Shown here piece by piece: positions 17,263 to 25,889 of a DNA stretch of 64,000 bases. Position 1 is the first letter of the stretch, and each line of letters opens with the position of its first letter. A program made the position numbers and the translations under genes. A model generated the notes under the pieces. That model ran no database searches. It worked only from the letters and a program-made list of their open reading frames with translations, and was not told the origin of the DNA. Location of the stretch: positions 444,224 through 508,223 of the forward strand of contig CANMWG010000002.1 in NCBI GenBank assembly GCA_947501555.1, read 5' to 3'. The DNA is from an uncultured Paracoccaceae bacterium (GTDB lineage: Bacteria > Pseudomonadota > Alphaproteobacteria > Rhodobacterales > Rhodobacteraceae).

Positions 17263-17348
17263 CGTAGGGTGGGTGAAACCCACCGGCATGACAGGATGGA
17301 TCAGGCGGTCGGGTGATTTAGAGATGCGTGGGTTTCACCCAGTCTACG
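17263..17348. repeat. 21-bp inverted repeat, REP-like
   Basis: Arm 17263-17283 (CGTAGGGTGGGTGAAACCCAC) and arm 17328-17348 are inverse complements with 2 mismatches in 21, separated by 44 bases. Each arm is itself a partial palindrome (GGGTG-AAA-CACCC type). GTAGGGTGGGTNAAACCCACC-like sequences are known as dispersed intergenic repeats in many proteobacteria, so this is probably one unit of such a family. Confidence 0.75.
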
Positions 17349-17520
17349 CTTGCCTTGTTGGTCCGTCGGGATCATTTAGAAGATTAAGAAATTTAAGTTC
17401 TGTGTTCCAAAAGGCTTCTCCGTGGATATGCGCGACTTGAAACCCACTTAGTCAATTTCCAATGGGTCCAAAAATATCCGCAAAACCGAGATAGCGCGCC
17501 AAAGAAGCGAATGCTGACAT
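17344..17520 (-). pseudogene. Broken small ORF downstream of the Imm11-like gene
   Basis: Starts MSAFASLARYLGFADIFGPI at 17520 with GAAAGAG 6 nt upstream, 28 bases after the Imm11-like stop. It meets TGA at codon 23, then stays open in the same frame for 35 more codons (LSGFQVAHIHGEAFWNTELK and on) to TAG at 17344. It may be a 22-residue peptide gene or a gene broken by one nonsense change. No family recognised. Confidence 0.35.
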
Positions 17521-17548
17521 GATAACTCTTTCTATGAAAAACGATTAA

Positions 17549-18166
17549 CTAAATTTCGTCGTATTGCTTGAAGCCAAAACCGGTGAAGTTCTCTGAGGCA
17601 AGCGACGCAAAGAGTTCGTCGCTCACATATCGACCCACCGTAAATCTATCACACCAAGCGCTGACATTCATGATCTGCGACGACGCAAAAACAATCTTAT
17701 CGTTGCCATCATGGATCGGGTTATAGAATTCGTCTGGGCCGATTTGAGGGCTACAATACTCCTTTGCCAGGCTATCTAAACGATTGCAGATGTAAAAGAT
17801 AAACCTCTCGACAATCACCTTTCCGCCCTGTTCGATCTGGATAGGAAAGAACTGATGCACGGCCGGCTCGAACGACTCAACGATTTTCCTGAACTTGTCT
17901 GTAACGATAAGCCCCCCACCCCACGCATTATCAACTTCATACATGGGAAGACCCTTGTTACCCTTCCGGCGAAAGCGTGTAGGCATGTGGGTCGCGTCGA
18001 CAGCTCGCCCACTTTTTCCGAGGCTGAAATTGACTGGAAAGCGTCCGTCCGGGCTGTCATCAATCAATGTCAGTTTCTTAGGGTCACCATCCAAGTGCTC
18101 CAAAACTTCGTTATGTTTAATCGGAATCCGTGGATCACGCTTTCGACCACCAATATGATATGGCAT
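17549..18166 (-). CDS. DUF1629/Imm11-like putative immunity protein
   Basis: 205 aa, soluble, no signal peptide. The segment GGGLIVTDKFRKIVESFEP, then VHQFFPIQI, resembles the core of the DUF1629/Imm11 (Imm43-like) family, which is encoded beside polymorphic toxins and contact-dependent toxins and is thought to neutralise them; this is recognition from memory, not a search. The gene is more A+T-rich than its neighbours, consistent with transfer. The nearest upstream sequence is toxin-end-like fragment A (18211-18360); no intact toxin is present, so it would be an orphan. Confidence 0.72.
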   Translation of the reverse strand: MPYHIGGRKRDPRIPIKHNEVLEHLDGDPKKLTLIDDSPDGRFPVNFSLGKSGRAVDATHMPTRFRRKGNKGLPMYEVDNAWGGGLIVTDKFRKIVESFEPAVHQFFPIQIEQGGKVIVERFIFYICNRLDSLAKEYCSPQIGPDEFYNPIHDGNDKIVFASSQIMNVSAWCDRFTVGRYVSDELFASLASENFTGFGFKQYDEI

Positions 18167-18210
18167 GCTAACTCCCCCATATTTCGGCTGCTGTTTTATT
18201 ACCCTGACAA

Positions 18211-18360
18211 CTATTTTGCTACTTTAGAGGGAATGACCTTACTCGCCGCCTTCTTCTCTAGCGTCTCCGCGTCCAACAGACGGGTCACAATCGGATACAA
18301 CCGCAGACTGCCGTCCTTCAAAACCTGCTTGAAGTTTGCGATCACCCGCGCTGTCGCCGT
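18211..18360 (-). pseudogene. C-terminal peptide fragment A (VIANFKQV repeat)
   Basis: 50-codon open frame reading TATARVIANFKQVLKDGSLR, then LYPIVTRLLDAETLEKKAAS and a basic tail, ending TAG at 18211. Upstream it meets a stop at 18361-18363 and has no start. It is a second, diverged copy of fragment B (17116-17230). It lies 45 bases before the Imm11-like start. Most likely the residual 3' end of a deleted gene whose 5' part was replaced by the DUF1674 region. Confidence 0.55.
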
Positions 18361-18400
18361 TTAGTTCAGCGCCACCGCCTCCTGCAGCCAGTCGCTTATC

Positions 18401-18577
18401 CTAGAAATCGATGGCCAGCCCCTTTTTCTCCCAATCGCCGTAGCGTACGGGCTCGGGGCCGTCACGGCCGCCCAGCTCAATGGGCAGCTCATCCTTGGCA
18501 AGCTTGCGCCGCGCTTCGGCTTCCGCCAATGCGCGTTTGGCAGCCTCGGGCAAGTCGTCTTTGGGGGCATCAGTCAC
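18401..18577 (-). CDS. DUF1674 / SDHAF4-like succinate dehydrogenase assembly factor
   Basis: 58 aa from GTG 18577, with AGGAG 8 nt upstream. The C-terminal IELGGRDGPEPVRYGDWEKK block followed by GLAIDF is the conserved signature of DUF1674, homologous to mitochondrial SDHAF4, which assists assembly of flavinylated SdhA. The N-terminal half is Ala/Glu/Arg-rich helix. The gene diverges from rsmB with 69 bases between starts, an arrangement common in Rhodobacterales. A different-frame ORF of 69 codons overlaps it and is spurious. Confidence 0.9.
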   Translation of the reverse strand: MTDAPKDDLPEAAKRALAEAEARRKLAKDELPIELGGRDGPEPVRYGDWEKKGLAIDF

Positions 18578-18646
18578 AACGGGCTCTCCTTGTCGGCGCT
18601 ACTTGTTTGATATACGGCGCGGGCATCCAGCTTCAAGAGAATTGCC

Positions 18647-19921
18647 ATGCACCAGACAGGTCTGCCCGCCCGCCGCACCGCCCATCACCTGTTGATGCAG
18701 ATCACAGGCGAAGGCCGTCTGATGTCTGAACTGATCGCGGGTGGTGCCTTGGCGCAGCTGCCAAATGAGGATCGGGCCCGCGCCCAGCGCCTGGCCACGG
18801 ACGCTTTGCGCGGGCTGGACCGGGCCGATCGGATGCTGAAACCCTATCTGAAAAAGACCCCGCCTGATCATGTGATGAACGCGCTGCGGCTGGGCGTGAT
18901 TGAGCTCTGCGGTGGCGAAGCGCCGCATGGTGTTGTGAACGCCTATGTGGAAATCGTCAGCCGCAACAAGCGCACGCAAGCGATGAAAGGGCTGACCAAC
19001 GCGGTGCTGCGCAAAATTGCCGCCGAGGGGTCCGATGGTTGGACCAAACGCGCGGTGCCGCTCACGCCCGGATGGCTGCGCCAGCCCTTGGTCGCCGCAT
19101 GGGGCCGCGAAGCGGTCACAGGGATGGAGGGCGCGCATTTTGCGGGCGCACCTTTGGACCTGACCCCCAAGACGGACGCGATAGCAGTCGCGAATGCCAC
19201 CGGCGGTACCGTTCTGCCGACAGGATCGGTGCGATTGACATCGCATGGTCAAGTCTCCGCCCTGCCCGGCTATGCGGCCGGTGACTGGTGGGTCCAGGAT
19301 GCCGCTGCCGCGATCCCCGTGAAAACGCTGGGTGATGTGACCGGGTTGAAGGTCGTCGACCTTTGCGCCGCACCGGGCGGTAAGGCGCTGCAACTGGCCG
19401 CTGGTGGAGCGGATGTGACGGCGGTTGATATGTCCGAACGGCGCATGGCGCGGGTGGCAGAAAACCTGACGCGCGTCGGGCTGACAGCGCGGACCGTCAC
19501 AAGCGACGCCTTTGCTTTTTCGGAAACCGGGTTCGACGCCGTCCTGCTAGACGCGCCCTGTTCGGCCACCGGCACGATCCGGCGGCATCCGGATTTGCCT
19601 TATGCCAAGGACGGGTCGGAATTCGGGGCTTTGATCGACCAGCAAGAAACCATGATCGACCACGCGTTGACCCTGCTGAAACCCAGCGGACGGTTGGTGT
19701 TTTGCACCTGTTCGCTTTTGCCTGACGAGGGCGAGGTACAGATCGAAGAGGCGCTGTGCCGCCATCCGGACCTGACTATTGACCCGGAGGCCCTGAACAT
19801 CCCTGGCATCGATGCCGACTGGATCACACCCGAGGGCGGATTGCGGCTGCGTCCGGACTATTGGCCTGATCTGGGGGGGATGGACGGGTTTTATGTGGCT
19901 GTACTGCGAAAAGCAGGTTGA
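18647..19921 (+). CDS. rsmB: 16S rRNA (cytosine-C5) methyltransferase, RsmB-like
   Basis: 424 aa. Residues 1-130 are a NusB-like RNA-binding domain (GALAQLPNEDRARAQRLATD, RLGVIELCGGEAPHGVVNA). The C-terminal half is a Rossmann methyltransferase with the SAM site VVDLCAAPGGKALQLA, motif IV DAPCSATGTIRRHPDL and motif VI CTCSLLPDEGE, which includes the catalytic cysteines of m5C enzymes. It methylates C967 of 16S rRNA in E. coli. Domain order and length match RsmB well. Confidence 0.93.
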   Translation: MHQTGLPARRTAHHLLMQITGEGRLMSELIAGGALAQLPNEDRARAQRLATDALRGLDRADRMLKPYLKKTPPDHVMNALRLGVIELCGGEAPHGVVNAYVEIVSRNKRTQAMKGLTNAVLRKIAAEGSDGWTKRAVPLTPGWLRQPLVAAWGREAVTGMEGAHFAGAPLDLTPKTDAIAVANATGGTVLPTGSVRLTSHGQVSALPGYAAGDWWVQDAAAAIPVKTLGDVTGLKVVDLCAAPGGKALQLAAGGADVTAVDMSERRMARVAENLTRVGLTARTVTSDAFAFSETGFDAVLLDAPCSATGTIRRHPDLPYAKDGSEFGALIDQQETMIDHALTLLKPSGRLVFCTCSLLPDEGEVQIEEALCRHPDLTIDPEALNIPGIDADWITPEGGLRLRPDYWPDLGGMDGFYVAVLRKAG

Positions 19922-19960
19922 CCGAATGGCGCAAAGGTCCGCTGTGCGGACAAAGCTGAC

Positions 19961-20497
19961 CTAAGCCGAGTTAACTCGCGCGGTCAAAACATGGTCTTCC
20001 CAACGTCCTGCAATCTTCAAATAGGACTTGGCGAAGCCCTCTTTTTCAAATCCGAGGCGATGAAGGAGTTTTCCACTCCGCTCGTTAGAAGGCATATAGT
20101 TCGCCATAATCCGATGTAGTTTATATGTTTCAAGAACGAAGGGGACTACGGCGGACAAAGCTTCGAACATCAGACCCTGACCTTCGCATCTGCTATCGAT
20201 TGAATACCCAAGATAGCAGGCCAGAAATGCTCCTCTCGAAACACTATTAAAATTGCAGAGGCCAATGATTTCATCACCCTCTATGAACCTCATTTTGAAA
20301 TGGTAAGACTTACCCTCTTTCCCATTTTGCTCTTGTTCGCAGGCACGTTGCTTCCACGCATCAAGATGATGATGACCAACCGTTCTCTCAGGTTCCCATG
20401 GCTCAAGGTGCTTGAGGTTTCGCTGAAAGTACCGATGAAGCTCCGTCGCGTCATTTGACTGTACGGCATCGATCCGAATTCTTTCCGTGAGCAACAT
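19961..20497 (-). CDS. GNAT-family N-acetyltransferase (RimJ/RimL-like)
   Basis: 178 aa. The N-terminal LLTERIRIDAVQSNDATELH segment and the acetyl-CoA-binding region (ACYLGYSIDSRCEGQGLMFE at about 100) fit RimJ/RimL acetyltransferases, as does the NERSGKLLHRLGFEKEGFAK segment near 140. The family acetylates ribosomal protein N-termini or small molecules; the substrate here is unknown. Codon use is clearly more A+T-rich than rsmB and the heparinase gene on either side, suggesting recent acquisition. It is convergent with rsmB. Confidence 0.88.
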   Translation of the reverse strand: MLLTERIRIDAVQSNDATELHRYFQRNLKHLEPWEPERTVGHHHLDAWKQRACEQEQNGKEGKSYHFKMRFIEGDEIIGLCNFNSVSRGAFLACYLGYSIDSRCEGQGLMFEALSAVVPFVLETYKLHRIMANYMPSNERSGKLLHRLGFEKEGFAKSYLKIAGRWEDHVLTARVNSA

Positions 20498-20745
20498 ATG
20501 TCAATTCGCCATCTCGTTTTGGTAAGCGAAACTCTTGCTGCAAAGCAGAACATGGTCAAGATGGGCTCTAACCAGACAATCATGGCGTGATCCACGACAA
20601 TACCTTTCATGCAACTCTACAATCCGCACGACAACTGATCGGCCCCATTCCACCCCGTTTGTCCGTCATCATAACTTTGCGTGACTTGCCCTTAACCTTT
20701 TCCTATGGTCGCCGGGAAGTGAGCAAAACTTGAGGCGGCAGACAC

Positions 20746-22446
20746 TTGGCACAACCCACAACATGGCGTGCCCGCAGGACGAATTTCATGCACCGGGTGC
20801 ATGCAAAACGGGCGGCCCGGGCCAAGACAGTCACTGCATTTGTCTCTGCCCCCGAGCCGCGCACGATTGGTGTAGTAGCCCGCGGGCGTCAGTTGATGGC
20901 TGGCAATTTCCTATTTTCGGGGCTGCTGGTCGAAGGCCCCCGTCTGTCGATTTGGGACATTGCCAAAGAAAACCCCGAAGTGGCCGCAGAAATCCATGGC
21001 TGCCGTTGGCTGGATGATTTGGCAGCTGTCGGGGATGAACGGGCCCGGACCAAAGCCCAAAAGTGGGTTTTTGAGTGGATCGCCCGGTTCGGCGACGGAA
21101 CCGGACAAGGCTGGATGCCCGATCTGACCGGGCGTCGTTTGATCCGTTGGATCAATCACGGCTTCTTTTTGCTGCGCGGGCAGGAAAAGCCGCAAAGCGA
21201 CCAATTTTACCAAAGCCTGGCCAGACAGATGAAATTTCTGTCGCGCCGCTGGCAGGCCTGCCCCGCAGGTTTGCCCCGGTTTGAGGCCCTCGCCGGTACG
21301 ATTTACGCAGGCCTGTCGCTGGAAGGCATGGACGCGCATATTGACCGCGCCGTCGCGGCCTTGGCCAAAGATTGTGCGGCACAAATTGATGCAGATGGGG
21401 CTATCGCCACGCGCAACCCCGAAGAACTGCTTGAAGTTTTGACCCTGTTGAATTGGACAGTCGAAGCGTTGCGTGAAACAAACCGAACTATCCCCCGCGA
21501 GATTGAGCGCGCCGTTGAACGGATCGTGCCAAACCTACGCGCCTTGCGCCATGCAGATGGGGCCTTGGCCCGGTTTCATGGTGGCGGTGCAGGGTTAGAA
21601 GGCCGTCTTGATCAGGCCTTTGCCTCCTCGGGGGTCAAGGAGATTGCGGAACCCGGCCTGCATATGGGATTTGCCCGGCTGACCGCTGGCCGCACATCAG
21701 TGATCGTGGATGCAGCACCGCCACCCTCGGGTTCTGCGTCGGCCCGCGCGCATGCCAGCACACTTGGGATGGAGCTGACCTCAGGCCGTCGCCCGATCAT
21801 TGTCTGCTGTGGCTCGGGGGCCCGATTTGGCGATGATTGGCGCCGTGCCAGCCGTGCCTCGGGCAGCCATTCCACGTTGTGCATCGATGGGGTGTCCTCG
21901 TCCCATCTGAGCAAACAGACCGATTTGCTGTCTGACGTCCCCACGTTGGTTCGCGCCGATACCGACAAAGTGGATATGCTTGAGCTATCCCACAACGGTT
22001 ATCAAGCCAGCCACGGCCTGACCCACGCCCGTATTCTACATATGTCGGTGGACGGGCGCATGGTGGACGGGGAAGACCTATTAACCACCTTGGACACTGC
22101 CGACGAAGCCCGTTTTGACCCCGAAGGAACCGGCTTTTCTATCCGATTCCATCTGCATCCGGATGTAGATGCGGAACTTGATATGGGCGACACGGCCGTG
22201 TCATTGCGCCTGAAATCTGGCGAGGTCTGGGTGTTTCGTCATGATGGGGTTGCGGATTTGGCCCTTGCCCCCTCGGTTTATCTGCAAAATGGCAGATTAA
22301 AGCCCCGTGCGACCCAACAGGTGGTTTTATCCGGGCACGCAATGTCCTATGCGACACGCGTCCGTTGGTCGTTGGCCAAGGCGCAAGACACCCCCACCGC
22401 GGTGCGTGATCTGTTGCAGGCCGACCCGATGGACCCGATTGAATAA
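20746..22446 (+). CDS. Heparinase II/III family protein
   Basis: 566 aa from TTG 20746 (GAGGCGG upstream); an in-frame ATG at 20788 with AGGACG upstream is the alternative, giving 552 aa. The N-terminal alpha/alpha toroid (residues 70-320, with [17 protein letters not shown]) and C-terminal beta-sandwich heparinase II/III-like domain (from about 330, with a [18 protein letters not shown] stretch) follow the family order. There is no signal peptide. In alphaproteobacteria these genes regularly precede purH; the substrate is unknown and may be a periplasmic or envelope glycan. It ends 15 bases before purH. Confidence 0.87.
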   Translation: MAQPTTWRARRTNFMHRVHAKRAARAKTVTAFVSAPEPRTIGVVARGRQLMAGNFLFSGLLVEGPRLSIWDIAKENPEVAAEIHGCRWLDDLAAVGDERARTKAQKWVFEWIARFGDGTGQGWMPDLTGRRLIRWINHGFFLLRGQEKPQSDQFYQSLARQMKFLSRRWQACPAGLPRFEALAGTIYAGLSLEGMDAHIDRAVAALAKDCAAQIDADGAIATRNPEELLEVLTLLNWTVEALRETNRTIPREIERAVERIVPNLRALRHADGALARFHGGGAGLEGRLDQAFASSGVKEIAEPGLHMGFARLTAGRTSVIVDAAPPPSGSASARAHASTLGMELTSGRRPIIVCCGSGARFGDDWRRASRASGSHSTLCIDGVSSSHLSKQTDLLSDVPTLVRADTDKVDMLELSHNGYQASHGLTHARILHMSVDGRMVDGEDLLTTLDTADEARFDPEGTGFSIRFHLHPDVDAELDMGDTAVSLRLKSGEVWVFRHDGVADLALAPSVYLQNGRLKPRATQQVVLSGHAMSYATRVRWSLAKAQDTPTAVRDLLQADPMDPIE

Positions 22447-22460
22447 CTTTGGGGACCTTC

Positions 22461-24050
22461 ATGACCGACCTTGCACCACTGCGCCGCGCGCTATTGTCCG
22501 TATCTGACAAAACAGGGCTCATCGATCTGGGCCGGGCATTGGCCAAACACGGGGTGGAATTGTTGTCCACTGGCGGATCTGCTGCCGCCTTGCGTGACGC
22601 AGGGCTTGAGGTCCGTGATGTGGCTGATGTCACCGGTTTCCCCGAGATGATGGATGGCCGCGTGAAAACCCTGCATCCGGTTGTCCATGGCGGCCTGCTG
22701 GCCCGTCGTGATCTGGAAGGTCACCGCGACGCGATGGTTGAACATAACATCGGCCCGATCGATTTGCTGGTTGTGAACCTTTATCCGTTTGAAGAAACCG
22801 TCGCCAAAGGTGCCGATTTTGACACTTGTATCGAGAATATCGATATCGGTGGCCCGGCCATGATCCGCTCTGCCGCCAAGAACCATGCTTTTGTGACGGT
22901 CGTCACGGATGTCGCGGATTACGCTGCAGTTCTGGCAGAGCTAGACGCCAATGACGGGCAGACCACGCTGGCCTTGCGTCAAAAGCTGGCCCAGACCGCC
23001 TATGCCCGCACGGCGGCCTATGACACGGCTGTCAGCACTTGGATGGCGGGCGCGATTGATGCGGACATGCCCCGCCGCCGGTCGTTCAGCGGCACCTTCA
23101 AGCAAACCATGCGCTACGGCGAAAACAGCCATCAGTCGGCCGCGTTCTATACTGACGGCACTGACCGCCCCGGCGTGGCGACTGCCCAGCAACATCAGGG
23201 CAAGGAATTGTCCTATAACAACATCAACGATACCGATGCGGCCTTTGAGCTGGTCGCTGAGTTCGACCCCGCCGATGGCCCCGCCGTTGCGATTATCAAA
23301 CACGCCAACCCCTGCGGCGTCGCCCGTGGGGCAACCTTGCTTGAAGCCTACACCAACGCCTTTGACTGCGACCGGACAAGTGCGTTCGGCGGGATCGTCG
23401 CCCTGAACCAGCCTTTGGATGAAGTGACCGCCAAAGCGATTGTCGAGGTCTTCACCGAAGTTGTCATCGCTCCCGGTGCGTCCGACGCAGCCAAGGCCGT
23501 GTTCGCCGCCAAAAAGAACCTGCGTCTGTTGACCACCGATGGTCTGCCAGACGTCAAAGCGCCGATCACCACCTACCGCCAAGTGGGCGGCGGGATTTTG
23601 GTACAGGATAAAGACACCGGCTATGTCGGCATGGACGATCTGAAGGTTGTGACCAAAATCGCCCCGACAGAGGCGCAGATGGCGGACCTGCTATTCGCAT
23701 GGAAGGTCGCCAAACACGTCAAATCCAACGCCATCGTCTATGTGAAAGACAAGGCGACCGTGGGCGTGGGTGCGGGCCAGATGAGCCGAGTGGACAGCGC
23801 ATTGATCGCCGCCAAAAAGGCCGAGCGTATGGCCGAGGCGATGGACCTACCCCAGCCGCTGACCATTGGGTCTGCCGTCGCCTCAGACGCGTTCTTTCCT
23901 TTCGCCGATGGGTTGATGGAGGCTGCCGCTGCGGGGGCCACATGCGTCATCCAACCGGGCGGGTCGATGCGGGATGACGAAGTGATCGCCGCCGCTGATG
24001 AAGCCGGGATCGCCATGGTCTTTACCGGCATGCGGCATTTCCGGCACTAG
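22461..24050 (+). CDS. purH: Bifunctional AICAR transformylase / IMP cyclohydrolase
   Basis: 529 aa from ATG 22461 with GGGGACC upstream. Performs the last two steps of purine synthesis: formyl transfer from 10-formyl-THF to AICAR, then ring closure to IMP. The N-terminal MGS-like domain has [15 protein letters not shown] and [18 protein letters not shown] with [17 protein letters not shown]. The C-terminal transformylase has [14 protein letters not shown], the KHANPCG catalytic Lys-His and [18 protein letters not shown]. It ends 9 bases before lspA. Confidence 0.98.
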   Translation: MTDLAPLRRALLSVSDKTGLIDLGRALAKHGVELLSTGGSAAALRDAGLEVRDVADVTGFPEMMDGRVKTLHPVVHGGLLARRDLEGHRDAMVEHNIGPIDLLVVNLYPFEETVAKGADFDTCIENIDIGGPAMIRSAAKNHAFVTVVTDVADYAAVLAELDANDGQTTLALRQKLAQTAYARTAAYDTAVSTWMAGAIDADMPRRRSFSGTFKQTMRYGENSHQSAAFYTDGTDRPGVATAQQHQGKELSYNNINDTDAAFELVAEFDPADGPAVAIIKHANPCGVARGATLLEAYTNAFDCDRTSAFGGIVALNQPLDEVTAKAIVEVFTEVVIAPGASDAAKAVFAAKKNLRLLTTDGLPDVKAPITTYRQVGGGILVQDKDTGYVGMDDLKVVTKIAPTEAQMADLLFAWKVAKHVKSNAIVYVKDKATVGVGAGQMSRVDSALIAAKKAERMAEAMDLPQPLTIGSAVASDAFFPFADGLMEAAAAGATCVIQPGGSMRDDEVIAAADEAGIAMVFTGMRHFRH

Positions 24051-24059
24051 GGGCAAATC

Positions 24060-24566
24060 ATGCGGTTGATGGGGTTCACGGCACTTTGGATTTTCCTGTT
24101 GGATCAGGCGACCAAATTCTACGTGCTTTTTGTGGTCTTCGGGCTGCAATGGGCGCAGGTCCGGGTGCCTGTCGACGATTTGCCGCGCCCCTTGTCCGTG
24201 GAAGTATTCCCGCCCTTTTTGGTATTCCGCATGGCCTGGAACAAGGGCGTGAATTTTGGACTGTTTGCCAATTTTAACATGCGTTGGGTGCTGATTGGTG
24301 TGGCATTCGCGATCACCATCGGGGTGATCTGGTGGCTGCGCCGGACGGGTGGCAGCAAATGGACCTACATCGCCGGTGGGTTCATGATCGGCGGAGCGAT
24401 GGGGAACGTGATTGACCGGGTCTTTTACGGGGCGGTTGCGGATTTCCTGAATATGTCCTGCTGCGGGATCAACAATCCTTACGCATTCAATGTCGCCGAT
24501 ATCGCGATTTTTATCGGGGCGGTGGGGCTGGCGTTTCTGGCGGAAGATAATAAGAAAGCCGCGTGA
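24060..24566 (+). CDS. lspA: Lipoprotein signal peptidase (signal peptidase II)
   Basis: 168 aa, four membrane segments. Cleaves the signal peptide of prolipoproteins in the inner membrane. Catalytic aspartates lie in GNVIDRVFYGAVADFLNM (Asp119 and Asp128), and NKGVNFGLF is the conserved second motif. It is coupled to purH. The 3' end of this gene (from about 24468) is present again in a diverged, frameshifted copy at 25713-25836, meaning that the sequence between (24567-25712) was inserted next to it. Confidence 0.96.
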   Translation: MRLMGFTALWIFLLDQATKFYVLFVVFGLQWAQVRVPVDDLPRPLSVEVFPPFLVFRMAWNKGVNFGLFANFNMRWVLIGVAFAITIGVIWWLRRTGGSKWTYIAGGFMIGGAMGNVIDRVFYGAVADFLNMSCCGINNPYAFNVADIAIFIGAVGLAFLAEDNKKAA

Positions 24567-24629
24567 CCCTAGGTTTGCGTCGATGCCTGCGCCTTCATAC
24601 AGTCAACCACCGTGACTGGCCGCAGGCCA

Positions 24630-25307
24630 TTACGTAAAACGGATAGCCGCATGATGGCCGCTGAAGGCGATGAACTCATATGGGATGTCAACGCATTCCT
24701 GAAGCGCGCGGTACTCATGATTTTGCCATCCCGGGAAAGCTAATAATTCGTCAAAAATAATAATGGAGCCAGGCACAAAGCGGCCCCGCAACGCGTTGAG
24801 TATGTCCCGGCACGGGCTATAGGTATCCATATCAATATGGGCGAGCGCTATGTTCTCGGCGTTGTTTTCAAGGAATTTTGGCAGGCTGGCATCAATCCAT
24901 CCGCTAATCAATTCGACCTTTTCACGCACTTCGGGAAGTTTGCCACCCAAGTCAAATGTTCCCGCCACAGCAAAATGCCCAAACCAATCCTCGCTTAAGC
25001 CTTCAAATGAATCGAAACCGAATATGGTGCGTTTATCACCCATATGACGAAGGGCATCTGCCATCGCATTCACCGAGTGCCCCTGATAAACGCCAAATTC
25101 ACAAATAAGCCCTGTGCTTGGCAGCTTGGTCAAAGCGTAGGCATGAAGTTCGCTCCGGGTCTCGAAGCAAACCGCTTTCGCGATATTCTGCTCGATGAAA
25201 TCGAGTGACGATTCTATGCTGCGTTTCCACAACTCCTGCTTTATCGGCGGCCCAACGCGCTCGGCGGGTGAGTTTTTGAATATCTTCCTGATTTCATTAT
25301 AGATCAA
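24630..25307 (-). CDS. TylF/MycF-type class I methyltransferase
   Basis: 225 aa. Resembles macrocin O-methyltransferase-type enzymes that methylate sugar hydroxyls: SAM-binding GLICEFGVYQGHSVNAMA at about 74-91, IFGFDSFEGLSEDWFG near 112, and metal/catalytic HIDMDTYSPCRDILNALR with IIIFDELLAFPGW downstream. The substrate is unknown; a glycan is plausible given the polysaccharide genes elsewhere. It is A+T-richer than purH/lspA, transcribed opposite to them, and sits inside the block flanked by lspA and its partial copy, all consistent with horizontal insertion. Confidence 0.85.
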   Translation of the reverse strand: MIYNEIRKIFKNSPAERVGPPIKQELWKRSIESSLDFIEQNIAKAVCFETRSELHAYALTKLPSTGLICEFGVYQGHSVNAMADALRHMGDKRTIFGFDSFEGLSEDWFGHFAVAGTFDLGGKLPEVREKVELISGWIDASLPKFLENNAENIALAHIDMDTYSPCRDILNALRGRFVPGSIIIFDELLAFPGWQNHEYRALQECVDIPYEFIAFSGHHAAIRFT

Positions 25308-25712
25308 TTTATCGACAGCCCCGCCTAAACTCGCATGCTTCGGATTTCGCTTCTTTAGCGCAAAACACCTTATGGGTGAAATTTTCCGTTTTCACTATCG
25401 CGAGAGTTTCATTCGTTCTTGCGGTTAGTCAAGGAACTTTTGCAAATGAGGCCTTGAATCGAAGCGCCGCCACTTGACTGTGATTGCATTGGCCATTCCC
25501 AGCCGGATTGGTTTGTCACGCAAGCGGGTCAACCGACATCGTTCGTGCCCGCGCGAAACCCACGCCGGCATCATAGCGCACGGTTGAACTTTTCATCTAC
25601 ATAAGTTGAATCACACAACAGCATTTATTATTCAAAATCAATTACTTCTGCCGCTGGCGGCCGAAGGCAAGAACCCATCGCAGCTGCACAAGCCGCGTCT
25701 GCGCACTAAATC
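25308..25712. other. Intergenic part of the inserted block, no gene seen
   Basis: About 405 bases between the TylF-like gene and the lspA fragment. All frames are interrupted and no IS terminal repeats, tRNA or integrase trace could be recognised. It probably includes the promoter of the leftward methyltransferase gene. Confidence 0.4.
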
Positions 25713-25836
25713 AGATCAATAACCCTTATGCATTCAACGTGGCCGACATTATGCATTCAACGTGGCCGACATTGCGATTTTCATCGGGGCTGTGGGGCTC
25801 TCTTTTCTGGCAGAAGATAACAAGAAAGCGACGTGA
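25713..25836 (+). pseudogene. Duplicated 3' end of lspA with a 23-bp internal tandem repeat
   Basis: Aligns with lspA 24468-24569: NPYAFNVADI, then after the repeat IFIGAVGLSFLAEDNKKAT and TGA at 25834. Synonymous differences are frequent (aacccttatgcattcaacgtg against aatccttacgcattcaatgtc), so it is a homologue from another lineage or an old duplication, not a fresh copy. ATGCATTCAACGTGGCCGAC plus ATT occurs twice head to tail (25728-25750 and 25751-25773), which breaks the frame. Confidence 0.88.
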
Positions 25837-25889
25837 CCTCCCCGCGTTGTTCGTCTAAACAGTCGCGAAACCGATCATAGGATCATTTG

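Noticed and set aside
17263-17348. CRISPR repeat possibility for the inverted repeat
   Set aside because: Only two inverted arms, no regular direct repeats or spacers.
18364-18570. 69-codon minus-strand ORF overlapping DUF1674
   Set aside because: Different frame from the DUF1674 gene, which has the conserved motif and ribosome binding site.
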